NCBI GenBank assembly: GCA_030813035.1
Contig: JAUSTV010000001.1
Source of the DNA: Bacillus_BA fengqiuensis
GTDB taxonomy: Bacteria > Bacillota > Bacilli > Bacillales > Bacillaceae_H
Length of the DNA stretch: 64,000 bases
Strand: one strand, 5' to 3'
Every line of letters starts with the position of its first letter. The first letter of the stretch is position 1. This document shows positions 8,013 through 16,544 of this stretch, piece after piece. Made by a program: the position numbers and the translations under genes. Under the pieces are notes generated by a model, which saw only the letters and a program-made list of their open reading frames with translations, did not search any database and was not told the origin of the DNA.

Positions 8013-9281
8013 ATGAACAAACAAGAAAGCAGCTATAGATGGGTGATATTAGGCAGCGTCTTTTTTGCTTACTTTTTAATTTTGAGCCAAAGAACAGCAC
8101 CAGGAGTGATTACCGACCAATTAATGAACGATTTCCACGTTTCGGCTTCGATCATAGGTCTTGCAACCAGTATTCAATTTTTAGCCTATGCAGGACTTCA
8201 AATTCCAATTGGTTTGTTATCTGACAGATATGGTCCAAATCGATTTTTGATTTTAGGTGCACTTCTTACTGGATTGGGAACTCTTATTTATAGCTTTGCT
8301 CCTAATGAATATGTTTTGATTTTCTCTCGACTTCTATTTGGAGTGGGAGATGCCATGATATTTATTAATATGGTATTGATTTTAGGTCAATGGTTTAAGG
8401 CACAGGAATTTGTCAAATTGATCAGTATGGTTTCACTTATTGCGAGCCTCGCTTCGCTATCAGCGACCCTTCCTCTTTCCCTGTGGATTTCATTTGCAGG
8501 TTGGAGAGCCCCATTTCTTATTGTAGGAATTATTTTAGCGGCAGCATCTTTTCTTCTTTATTCTGTTCTTATATCGAAACCTAAACAATTATTTAAGGAA
8601 GATTCAAAAGAAAAGGATGCTAGTAAAGAACGAGAAAGTTTTTGGTTAATTCTACGCCAAATTTTTTCCAGTCGTCAGGCTTGGGCATTATTCTTTTGCC
8701 ACTTTGGGGTGGTCGGCACATATATAGGATTCATCGGTTCGTGGGGAGTTCCATATGGAATTGACGTATTTGGATTATCACGTTCAGCGGCAAGCCAACT
8801 TGTCATGTACGGCCTAATCGGTTCCATGATTGGCGGTCCTTTAATTGGTTGGATCACAAGCCGATTAGGTTCTATAAAAAAAATCTATAGCCTTGTTCAT
8901 ATTTTTGTCTTGTTTAGTTGGTTTGGGTTGTTTATATCTGGCACGAAACCTTCATTTATGATGGTCATCATTTTATTTTTTATTATAGGTATTGGAACAG
9001 GAGCAAGCTCGTTAACATTTGCAATAGTACGGCAATCGTTTCCTATGCAAAGAGTGGGAGTAATTTCTGGATTTGCTAATACGGGCGGATTTTTAAGCGC
9101 TGTTTTGTTGCCGATTATTTTCGGAAACGTACTAGACTTATTCCCTCAACAATCGATAGGTGTGGGCTATCATTATGGATTCATCATTTCTATCCTATTT
9201 TCTTTAATGGGATTGGTAGGAGCTATGTCGATCGAAGAGGAAAGAAGAACAAAACGGTTTAAGCGCGTCTTAAATGCATAA
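8013..9281 (+). CDS. MFS transporter
   Basis: 422 residues with twelve predicted membrane segments in two halves joined by a charged central loop (KEDSKEKDASKERES, ~196-210). The MFS motif A between helices 2 and 3 is present (GLLSDRYGPNR, ~70-80), as is the second-half counterpart (GWITSRLG). The substrate is not evident; related carriers transport anions and small organic acids. A GAGAAGGGA site precedes the ATG. It is the first intact gene after the relic cluster 6.9-7.9 kb. Confidence 0.85.
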   Translation: MNKQESSYRWVILGSVFFAYFLILSQRTAPGVITDQLMNDFHVSASIIGLATSIQFLAYAGLQIPIGLLSDRYGPNRFLILGALLTGLGTLIYSFAPNEYVLIFSRLLFGVGDAMIFINMVLILGQWFKAQEFVKLISMVSLIASLASLSATLPLSLWISFAGWRAPFLIVGIILAAASFLLYSVLISKPKQLFKEDSKEKDASKERESFWLILRQIFSSRQAWALFFCHFGVVGTYIGFIGSWGVPYGIDVFGLSRSAASQLVMYGLIGSMIGGPLIGWITSRLGSIKKIYSLVHIFVLFSWFGLFISGTKPSFMMVIILFFIIGIGTGASSLTFAIVRQSFPMQRVGVISGFANTGGFLSAVLLPIIFGNVLDLFPQQSIGVGYHYGFIISILFSLMGLVGAMSIEEERRTKRFKRVLNA

Positions 9282-9294
9282 GTAGGGGTAATCT

Positions 9295-9408
9295 ATGTTG
9301 AAAAATCATTTATGGAAGGCTTATGAGCTCCATAATTTGGTTCAGCATTTGATTGACGTGTGAAAAATAAAGACGGAACGTACGTTATCGACATGTCTAC
9401 ATTATAAT
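9295..9408 (+). pseudogene. Possible second dehydrogenase tail relic
   Basis: After a ribosome-binding-like AGGGGTAAT, an ATG opens a 22-codon frame (9299-9363 region), and 30 bases later a short frame ends in TYVIDMSTL-stop, which matches the end of the same dehydrogenase family as the relic at 6941. The homologous stretch is very short, so the identification is tentative. Confidence 0.3.
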
Positions 9409-9421
9409 TATCGTATTCAAT

Positions 9422-9462
9422 AAAAGATGGGTTAGCCAATTCAATTGGTTAACCCATCTTTT
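9422..9462. terminator. Long inverted repeat terminator
   Basis: AAGATGGGTTAGCCAATT pairs with AATTGGTTAACCCATCTT, with flanking A and T runs, so it can work in both directions. Confidence 0.75.
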
Positions 9463-9560
9463 ATTTATTAAAATTATACTCAATATTGCGCATAAGAACG
9501 TATGTTTGTATAATTAAAGGAGGGAAGGGAATTTATGGAATAAAAAGGGAGAGATGGAAA

Positions 9561-10346
9561 ATGCCAAGAAATCCAGGTGTAACAGATGAACTTATTATTA
9601 AGTTGTACAAAAGCGGGATGCCATTTAAAGAGATGATACCGGTTATCGGCCTTTCTGGTCGCGCTATTCGTGATGTCGTGCATAAACACGGGGTAGAAAT
9701 GAATCGAGAAAAATCGTCAGGGCGTCCGCGAAAACATAAGGTGAACGAAGATTTTTTTAAAGTCTGGACACATGAAATGGCATGGGTATTAGGTTTATTT
9801 ATCACGGACGGATGTGTTCATAATCAAAACCATAGTATTACTATTTCTCAAAAAGATGAAAGGGTTCTTCGGTTGGTCGCAAACTACATGGAGGCAGATT
9901 GTGTAGTATCACGAGTCTATAAAACAAGAACGACACCAACATTAATTATTAATTCAAAAGAAATAAAAAAGGATCTTAGTAATTTGAGAGTACATGCGAA
10001 TAAGTCATTAACGGTGGCATTCCCAGATGTACCGGAAGAGTTTTTACCGTCATTTATAGCGGGGGTAGTTGAAGGAGATGGATGGGTTCAAAAAACAGGG
10101 TATGTTATGAATATAACAACAGGAAGTTTACATTTTGCGGAAGGACTTCTATCTGTTTTTCATAGGTGGAACTTGCGTGCCGAGATAACGACTGAGATGA
10201 GCCAAGCCGGAAATTCGATATACCGGGTTTGGGTAAAAGGGAAAGATGACCTTCCAAAATTGGCAAGCATACTATATAATGGCATTGCTGGAACATATGA
10301 TTCTTATAAGAAAGAGTATATGAGACAGCGTGTAACAGATTCATAA
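9561..10346 (+). CDS. Free-standing LAGLIDADG homing endonuclease
   Basis: 261 residues. An N-terminal HTH-like segment (~8-46, with a basic RPRKHK linker at ~55-60) precedes two LAGLIDADG helices: WVLGLFITDGC (75-85) and FIAGVVEGDGW (164-174), each with the acidic catalytic residue. Two motifs in one chain mean a monomeric endonuclease cutting a long asymmetric site. There is no surrounding intein or obvious intron. ATG 9561 is preferred (GGGAGAG six bases upstream) over the upstream open frame. A stronger AGGAGGG at ~9520 serves only a two-codon frame (ATG GAA TAA). The downstream gene starts 22 bases after its stop. Confidence 0.85.
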   Translation: MPRNPGVTDELIIKLYKSGMPFKEMIPVIGLSGRAIRDVVHKHGVEMNREKSSGRPRKHKVNEDFFKVWTHEMAWVLGLFITDGCVHNQNHSITISQKDERVLRLVANYMEADCVVSRVYKTRTTPTLIINSKEIKKDLSNLRVHANKSLTVAFPDVPEEFLPSFIAGVVEGDGWVQKTGYVMNITTGSLHFAEGLLSVFHRWNLRAEITTEMSQAGNSIYRVWVKGKDDLPKLASILYNGIAGTYDSYKKEYMRQRVTDS

Positions 10347-10368
10347 TAACACAGAGGAGATATAAAAT

Positions 10369-10743
10369 ATGTGGAAAAAAATTGATGATGTGAGATTAAT
10401 TCAAATGACTGATCCGACCAGAGTTAAGTTTAGAACTAACATTAGTCAATCCATAATCGATAAATTAAATGCCTTAGCGGTTGAACATGATACGTATCCT
10501 AACTACTTAATTGAAAGCGGATTGCAAACGGTATTGTCTCAAGGAGTCATTACTTTCAATAAAAAATTAAGACCTAAAGATCGCGTTCAATTTAAAACAA
10601 CGTATGATGAACAACTATTAGAAAATGTTAAAGAGTTTGCAAAGAATCATCATTTATTTATTAATGATGTGTTAGAATACAGTGTTGATTTTATTGATTT
10701 TGAAAACATTAAAAATAAAAGCTATAAACACCGAATCGAGTAG
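10369..10743 (+). CDS. Small protein with duplicated RHH-like unit
   Basis: 124 residues, possibly two copies of one unit: VKFRTNISQSIIDKLNALA (~19-37) and VQFKTTYDEQLLENVKEFA (~67-85), each a strand followed by helices ending in YLIESGL / VLEYSVDF. This strand-helix-helix spacing resembles ribbon-helix-helix DNA-binding proteins. Close homologues in Bacillus have been labelled rRNA methyltransferase, but I see no methyltransferase motif. It probably shares the transcript of the LAGLIDADG gene (22-base gap; GAGGAG ten bases before the ATG). Confidence 0.6.
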   Translation: MWKKIDDVRLIQMTDPTRVKFRTNISQSIIDKLNALAVEHDTYPNYLIESGLQTVLSQGVITFNKKLRPKDRVQFKTTYDEQLLENVKEFAKNHHLFINDVLEYSVDFIDFENIKNKSYKHRIE

Positions 10744-11764
10744 AAAGGAGAGTGCATATTTTTTTATCTAAAGCAACGCCCCGAACATAATATATATTAT
10801 TGGTAGTTATATAAAATGAGGTTATTCATGTCTCAAAATATAAGTATACTCTATAAAATGAGATATTGAAGAAAAATTAGAAATAACTTAAAATCATTCT
10901 CTGCATGCCATATTTCGTATTATTTTAAGGAATTCTTTAGATATCACAGCATTAACAATCATCTGATGAAATTAACAATATAAAATTCATTTAGATTGAT
11001 CCAGATTAAATTTAAATGAAATATTTGCTTATGTTTAAGTTAATCACACAAATTGACTTAAATTTAAGCTGTATATATGGCATGGTACCTCGTTTCTATT
11101 TCTTAGTTTACATAATGTCAGAGTATTCTTTTTTTGTTTTTTCGCTCGTTTGCTTGAAATTTCTTTGAAATTATATTTTTTCACTGTTTTTATCATTTTT
11201 CTATTTGAACACCTTATTTCTAGCCGATAACACTTTGTTTGATTTAGAGCTCAAAATTTGATGCTGCAAGCTAAACATGTTCTAAGCTTGCTATTTTCAT
11301 TCTATAAATCATAATCCACTAAAATAAGAATTTATTCTCCCTTCATTTCTCATCTCATTACAATCAGAAATGGTTTAAAATGGAAAACACTGAATATATA
11401 TCCAAAATGAGAAATATAAACCTCGCATATTTTGTAATAAAATTAATTTAAAAGTATAAATATTCATTATTATAATTATTGTTGCAATCCTTTATAAGGT
11501 TAAAAGTAAAATAAAGCAGGTACTATTCGCTCCGCTCCTATTTGTTTATACACCAGCGATTTATTTTTCTGTTGCTTTTCCGCTTTCCAACAAGATACGT
11601 TTGTTAACCCTTATATTTGCTCCGTTAAACATTGGCTCCTTCCCTTCTGTCCGTTGTGATACACAGCCCTCTAAATCTACTTTTCTCTCACCCGCTTCTG
11701 GAAAAATGAAACAAGCTTTATTTCATAGTCTCCATGATAAAATGATTAAGAGGATGTGATCATC
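10744..11764. other. Gene-free AT-rich kilobase
   Basis: About 1 kb without a convincing coding frame on either strand. It is very AT-rich with several short stop-rich frames; a GTG at ~10752 after AAAGGAG opens only a dozen codons. No tRNA, riboswitch or IS end was recognised. The last ~150 bases contain the leader of the metalloprotease gene, with an extended ribosome binding site (GAGGATGTGATC). Confidence 0.45.
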
Positions 11765-12817
11765 ATGGGGAAAATAACAAAAATGTACGTCATGATTTGT
11801 TTTTTGGCATTTTTGCCTATTCTATTAAGTTTGGATTCACCCGCTTATGATTCTAACTATTATGCTAAATATACATCGCCTGAAGGCATTTCGTTTTTAA
11901 GCTATACGGAAACATGGAATGAGGAAAAATTAAAAGGGCTTTATGAGGAGTTGCTGAAAAACAAGCATGGCAGCGAGATTTACTTGTTGCAAGAAGTGCA
12001 AGTCAAAGGCGGTTCACATGCGAATGCTAGCGTTAAAGCCCACTTTCATGCGCTCACCAATACGATTACCTTATATAATGGTGATACGTATACAGAGCCT
12101 TCGTCTTTCAGGGAAACCCTCTCCCATGAATACGGGCATCATTTCGCGTATTATCATGTGAAATCGCATCATTTCCCTTTTTCGAAATGGGCTAATGTAC
12201 GTGGTCTGGAAAATGAACCTGTTCGCTGGGATGCATTTTGGAACTATTCCGGGAAGCATCATCAATGGTTTCCACAAGAAATCATGGCAGATGATTATGT
12301 GCTGTTGTATGGCGCTACCGAACCGACAGATGTGGAAGACGTTTACAGCAACGAGGCTTTTTATAAAAGAACGGAGCATGAAAACCAAGAGATACAAAAT
12401 GTATTGGATAATAAGGAACTTCATCGATATCTAGAGGAAACGACAGGATTGAAAATCGACGAAAACCGCTTGCTGAAAACGCCAAAGCTTCACTCGTTAA
12501 CAGATGATGAGCTCTCCTTTTCCATAACAGAGAAAGAAAATGTCGCCTATCGTTTAAATCTGTCTTTATATGAACAAGAAGGTGACTCTTATACAGAGGA
12601 CGGATACCACGAAATGACCACCATTTCATCCGTTCAGGACGGGAATGAAATGGCCTTTTCATTAGACAGCGTTTCCCTTCCTTCTAACGGCTATATAAAA
12701 GTGAATGTCAATGTTTTGGACTTAACTACATCGCTCGGCTTTCAAACGGACGTTTTTTACGTAAAGATGCAGGATGACGAAGTGGCCGGCCCATTCGCAC
12801 TGGATGAGCTAAACTAA
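11765..12817 (+). CDS. Secreted HEXXH metalloprotease-like protein
   Basis: About 350 residues. An N-terminal signal sequence (ITKMYVMICFLAFLPILLSL) leads to an extracellular domain with the zinc-binding, catalytic HEYGHH motif (His121, Glu122, His125) and a plausible third ligand region PQEIMADDY (~170-178), giving a gluzincin-like layout. The C-terminal ~110 residues read as a beta-sandwich. No close named family comes to mind. ATG 11765 fits the extended GGATGTGATC site; an upstream in-frame GTG at 11756 is inside that site. Confidence 0.72.
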   Translation: MGKITKMYVMICFLAFLPILLSLDSPAYDSNYYAKYTSPEGISFLSYTETWNEEKLKGLYEELLKNKHGSEIYLLQEVQVKGGSHANASVKAHFHALTNTITLYNGDTYTEPSSFRETLSHEYGHHFAYYHVKSHHFPFSKWANVRGLENEPVRWDAFWNYSGKHHQWFPQEIMADDYVLLYGATEPTDVEDVYSNEAFYKRTEHENQEIQNVLDNKELHRYLEETTGLKIDENRLLKTPKLHSLTDDELSFSITEKENVAYRLNLSLYEQEGDSYTEDGYHEMTTISSVQDGNEMAFSLDSVSLPSNGYIKVNVNVLDLTTSLGFQTDVFYVKMQDDEVAGPFALDELN

Positions 12818-12850
12818 CAAAATCTTGTCTATGAGGCAGGATTTTGTTAG
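12814..12850 (+). terminator. Terminator overlapping the protease stop codon
   Basis: CTAACAAAATC and GATTTTGTTAG arms; the 5' arm includes the protease stop codon. Confidence 0.6.
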
Positions 12851-12895
12851 TCTTATAGTTTGCTATTATCTTTTTTTATGGAAAGAAGGACTTCT

Positions 12896-13369
12896 ATGTA
12901 TATTTGGAATTTAAGAAAGCTAATTCAGGCTTTGCGAAACGGAGAGATTTCGTCAAAACATGAAAAAGTGTATCATCTAGTTCTCTTCCCTTTATTTGTG
13001 TTATCTATCGCCGTTTCTCCATTTATCTATAATTCATTTAATACGTACGATCTTATTGAATTCATCTGGTTTGTGGCGGCCACTGTATTGGGAACGTATT
13101 GGGTGTACCGCATCAATCAAAAGGGCGATGGGAAAGATTTTTGGCTGCGCTATCTCATGCTGTTTGTCCCTATTGCTCTTCGTTCTTTACTATTGGTATT
13201 AGTTACAACTGTTGTTGGGTATGGGCTCTTCGTTTTCATTCCTAAACCGGATGCTTTTTTTGATGAAACGAATCTTTTCGATGTCTTCGTTTCAGTTGGA
13301 TCAGATATCTACTTTTTCTCTCTAATGATAGCAAGCTTTAAAAAAGTTGCTTTTCCTTTCCAATATTAG
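12896..13369 (+). CDS. Four-helix membrane protein, unknown
   Basis: 157 residues with about four hydrophobic segments: FPLFVLSIAVSPFIY, IEFIWFVAATVLGTYWV, LFVPIALRSLLLVLVTTV and VSVGSDIYFFSLMIASF. No family recognised. ATG 12896 has AAGAAGGA five bases upstream; the in-frame ATG at 12878 has no site. It follows the secreted protease by 78 bases with a hairpin between, so joint function is only a possibility. Confidence 0.65.
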   Translation: MYIWNLRKLIQALRNGEISSKHEKVYHLVLFPLFVLSIAVSPFIYNSFNTYDLIEFIWFVAATVLGTYWVYRINQKGDGKDFWLRYLMLFVPIALRSLLLVLVTTVVGYGLFVFIPKPDAFFDETNLFDVFVSVGSDIYFFSLMIASFKKVAFPFQY

Positions 13370-13374
13370 TTTCT

Positions 13375-13406
13375 AAAGCACCTCTTGTTAAGGGGTGCTT
13401 TTTTAA
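13375..13406 (+). terminator. Terminator
   Basis: AAAGCACCTC and GGGGTGCTTTTTT arms, between convergent genes. Confidence 0.8.
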
Positions 13407-13412
13407 TAGCTG

Positions 13413-13712
13413 TCAATTTTCAAACCGTTGAAGCTGCTCGAGTAAATTCTCCGCCGCTAATATTTCGATTTGCCGTTTTCCCAATAAGTCAAAATGAGGG
13501 TACTGCGAACGGTTGTCAATGTAGCGTGAAGGAATTCCGTACTTCTCTCCCCATTTGATCAACCGCTCAATATCGGCGCATCCTACTTTTGTGACGGTCT
13601 TCATGCCGGGGAAACGCTCATCGATCCAATAATGCGTGATAAACGCAATTTCTCCGCTCCTGACTTTATCTTTCCATAACTGCAGTTCTTCTCGTTTAAT
13701 GCCAAATGCCAT
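13413..13712 (-). CDS. YneQ-like conserved small protein
   Basis: 99 residues, cytosolic: starts MAFGIKREELQLWKDKV, with a conserved-looking centre HYWIDERFPGMKTVTKVGC and the tail FDLLG. It resembles B. subtilis YneQ from memory; function unknown. The ATG at 13712 has GAGAGGTGA upstream; a longer frame to 13811 lacks any start signal. Convergent with the preceding membrane protein and divergent from the frameshifted gene at 13796. Confidence 0.7.
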   Translation of the reverse strand: MAFGIKREELQLWKDKVRSGEIAFITHYWIDERFPGMKTVTKVGCADIERLIKWGEKYGIPSRYIDNRSQYPHFDLLGKRQIEILAAENLLEQLQRFEN

Positions 13713-13795
13713 ATTCTCACCTCTTTCCCCTATCCTACCATATAAAAGATAAAGTCCGAAAACAGATAGATTGTCAAAAAGCGAAAGGCCGGAAA

Positions 13796-14079
13796 ATGAC
13801 TGAAGCGTCAATCATATCAAAAGGCACAGCAGGAAAACTAGCTCAAATAGAGAAGAAAATAATGAAGAAGTTAAAAAACGACTTTAAGGAGAAAAAATCA
13901 ATCGTGAAAAAACAAAAGCCGGAACCATTAGAAAGAAAAATTGTCCAGCATTCTTTCGATAACCATCATTCACAGGAGTTAATAAGCGTTGATCAGAACC
14001 GGTTAACTGGCTCCTTCTTAAACAATACGTAGACGGCAAAGCAGCAAAACTGTCCGAAAAGAAACCAACCGAGCATTAA
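13796..14079 (+). pseudogene. Frameshifted small basic protein gene
   Basis: An ATG at 13796 (weak AAAGGCCGGAAA site) opens a lysine-rich frame (IEKKIMKKLKNDFKEKK) that ends at 14032. Near 14005 the neighbouring frame takes over with sensible sequence (WLLLKQYVDGKAAKLSEK) to a stop at 14079, suggesting one former ~90-residue protein broken by a single indel. Family unknown. A sequencing error is possible. Confidence 0.4.
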
Positions 14080-14184
14080 TCGTCATCATAAAGTTGAACT
14101 TGGTATTATTTTATTAAACGATTTATGATAAAATCGATATAATCAAAAACGTAAAAGTATTTCAAATAGCGGAGGAATCGAGAC

Positions 14185-14436
14185 ATGAATATCCCAAAAT
14201 ATCCTGCAGATTTTCATGATTGCACGAGAGACAAGAAAGTTACGGAAGAAGAATTGAATTCGAAAATAAATGCAGAAATTCAAACGATGATCGAGTTCAT
14301 GAAGAAAAATGATACGGTCAATCATTCCAAATCATTTGAAGATGTTTTGATTATCATTGACCGCATTTATGAATATGAGGAATACTACTATGAAATTTCT
14401 GTTGCCAAGCAGCATGCAAGAGCAATCGTAAGATAA
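14185..14436 (+). CDS. Small acidic/helical protein, unknown
   Basis: 83 residues, no signal or membrane segment, predicted to be mostly helical (EEELNSKINAEIQTMIEF; IDRIYEYEEYYYEISVAK). Not recognised. A clear GGAGGAA stands before the ATG. It has its own terminator downstream at 14481. Confidence 0.6.
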   Translation: MNIPKYPADFHDCTRDKKVTEEELNSKINAEIQTMIEFMKKNDTVNHSKSFEDVLIIIDRIYEYEEYYYEISVAKQHARAIVR

Positions 14437-14480
14437 TAGATTATCGCTTCTAGATGGTCTTCATTTTTATAACCTATACA

Positions 14481-14527
14481 CAACAAATGGGACATGAACA
14501 AAAACGTTCATGTCCCATTTGTTGTTG
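14481..14527. terminator. Bidirectional terminator
   Basis: Arms CAACAAATGGGACATGAAC and its complement; separates convergent genes. Confidence 0.8.
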
Positions 14528-14551
14528 TGGCAATTATAAATACGCAATCGC

Positions 14552-16378
14552 TTATTTGAAAACTTGCCGCTCCGTTTCCTGAATGACCGTGGCCGCATGG
14601 CTTGCAATTGTTGTTTGATGGTTTTGATCAATCCATTTTGTTAGGGCTTTTATGGTGCTAAAAAAATCTTTTAATCTTGATTTACTGACGGCACCATTAA
14701 AATCATAGAAATCCTTTGTCAAAAGCCGCTTCCAAAATGAATAACCGCAATCTTCCCAACTGGTCAATGGTTGGTGTTCTAACATTTCTCTCAGGTCGAA
14801 TAAACTATTTCGATATTTCCTTACCGTCCCCTCTCCTTTTCCTTCCGTTTTTTCTTTATAAAAGGCAACAAGGTCCTTTGTATAAAAATAATCGATCGTA
14901 TCAGGTGTAAAACCGAGGTCCTCGTAGTATGGTATATCCGCTTTATCTACACGGACAGGACGCGTATGCAGAGGAGGAATGGTTTTAATGGCTGACACTC
15001 TATCTTCTCCTCCTGTAACAAACGGCGATAAAGGTAAACCCAGCTCTTTACGTACCGTGTTAAAATCAGCCGTTACGTCCACTTTTCCAAACTGTTGCAT
15101 CGCATTCTTATACAAACTGTATTCCATTTGTTTAAGCCAGGATTCTGCTTCTCCGACTCTTCCCACTTCAGTCAGTTCTCGTATCGTATGATGATCATAT
15201 TGAGGGATCGGGATATCGGATTCAAGACTTTCGGCAGATTGAGCGTACATAGCAAAATATGGAGGGATGTCCTCATCCATTTGGATCAGCGTATTTTTTA
15301 TTTCAACATTCAATGGAACGGTTGTAGAGGTAACGTGCTCATTCAAAAATGATACAGCCTCTCCTGCCCCTTGTATTTTCTCCTTCCAATCCTTTACCTT
15401 CTGTTTCTCCCTGCAAAGGACTTTTAATCGATCATTTTGCCACAAAAGCCCTCCATTCACTTCAGCTAAATAAACGTCCCCGTTCATTTCACTGTCAGTG
15501 TAGACTTGCCATGTTCCGATCCAGCTAAGATTTTTTTCCTTTTCTTCCCACTGATCAATGACAATATCGATTTGATCATATAAAAAATCCGCTAACACTT
15601 GCCCATTTTCGATTTTGTATTCGATCGTGTATTCATGAATCGTTTTGGGCTGTTGCTCTTCTTTCCCTAACTTTTTATCATCCGCTAATAATACCGATAA
15701 AATTTCCGGATAATAATCGACCATTACTTCCTCTCGGCTTAAACCGGTTTTGTTCATGAGTTCATTGATTTTCTCTGCCGCTGCATGAACTTCTTGTGGA
15801 CCTTTAAACGCACTGACTCCATTAAAATAGAAATGGTTTTCGAAGGGTTCCAATAAACCGAGCGTCCCGTACCAAGGGAGAAAATCGGCAACATTTTCTT
15901 TTATGTATGGAACAATAAATCGTTCTTTTGTCAGGACGTCCTCGAAAAGAATCTCTTTCTCATTGCCGGAAATGGCTTGTACTAGCTTTAGTTGAAGCTT
16001 TGTCCAATTCTCGGCCATCGTTCTTTCTGAGGGCGACAACCGGGCTTTATTTTCCTCATAAAACCATTCGATTCCCCGAAGACCATTGTCAAACCTTTTG
16101 AAAAAATGAAACCAAAATTGAAAGAATCCTGGTCCCGCGATATCAAAAGCTCTTTTAGAAGCCCTTTTATTGAATTCCGATTCCAACTGACAAAATTGAT
16201 TGAAAGAGATATTTTTCTCAAAGAAATACACCATTTTTTCAACAAGACCATGTTTTTGCTGAAAAAAGCGTTCTTCTTTTACTTCATTTAGCTGGATTAC
16301 ACTTTCTTTTTTTAAGCAGCATTTTTTAAACTTTTTTCCACTGCCGCATGGACATTGATCATTTCGATTTGCAATCAT
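14552..16378 (-). CDS. SEC-C zinc-motif protein, 608 residues
   Basis: Residues 9-21 are a SEC-C zinc knuckle (CPCGSGKKFKKCC), the same type as the C-terminus of SecA but here at the N-terminus. The other ~580 residues have no recognised catalytic motif; two regions look like repeats of helical domains and the C-terminal third (residues ~480-600) contains YFYTKDLVAFYKEKTEGKG, reminiscent of the core-binding fold of recombinases, though no integrase catalytic domain follows. SEC-C modules bind zinc and often protein partners. The gene is monocistronic. Confidence 0.75.
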   Translation of the reverse strand: MIANRNDQCPCGSGKKFKKCCLKKESVIQLNEVKEERFFQQKHGLVEKMVYFFEKNISFNQFCQLESEFNKRASKRAFDIAGPGFFQFWFHFFKRFDNGLRGIEWFYEENKARLSPSERTMAENWTKLQLKLVQAISGNEKEILFEDVLTKERFIVPYIKENVADFLPWYGTLGLLEPFENHFYFNGVSAFKGPQEVHAAAEKINELMNKTGLSREEVMVDYYPEILSVLLADDKKLGKEEQQPKTIHEYTIEYKIENGQVLADFLYDQIDIVIDQWEEKEKNLSWIGTWQVYTDSEMNGDVYLAEVNGGLLWQNDRLKVLCREKQKVKDWKEKIQGAGEAVSFLNEHVTSTTVPLNVEIKNTLIQMDEDIPPYFAMYAQSAESLESDIPIPQYDHHTIRELTEVGRVGEAESWLKQMEYSLYKNAMQQFGKVDVTADFNTVRKELGLPLSPFVTGGEDRVSAIKTIPPLHTRPVRVDKADIPYYEDLGFTPDTIDYFYTKDLVAFYKEKTEGKGEGTVRKYRNSLFDLREMLEHQPLTSWEDCGYSFWKRLLTKDFYDFNGAVSKSRLKDFFSTIKALTKWIDQNHQTTIASHAATVIQETERQVFK

Positions 16379-16471
16379 ATTTTTTCTCCTCTCATGAATT
16401 ACCTATATGCGTCTTGTTGTATGTTCGAAGAAAAGCTTGAATTCTCCTTCTTTTGACTAAAACATTTAAAG

Positions 16472-16499
16472 AGCCGCCTTCAAAAAAAGACGGCTTCTT
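16472..16499 (-). terminator. Terminator
   Basis: Leftward hairpin GAAGCCGTC / GGCGGCTC with a T-rich loop, between pepF and the SEC-C gene. Confidence 0.4.
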
Positions 16500-16544
16500 C
16501 TGCATTATAAGCACAACACGGCAAAAATACACTTTGGCCCTGAT

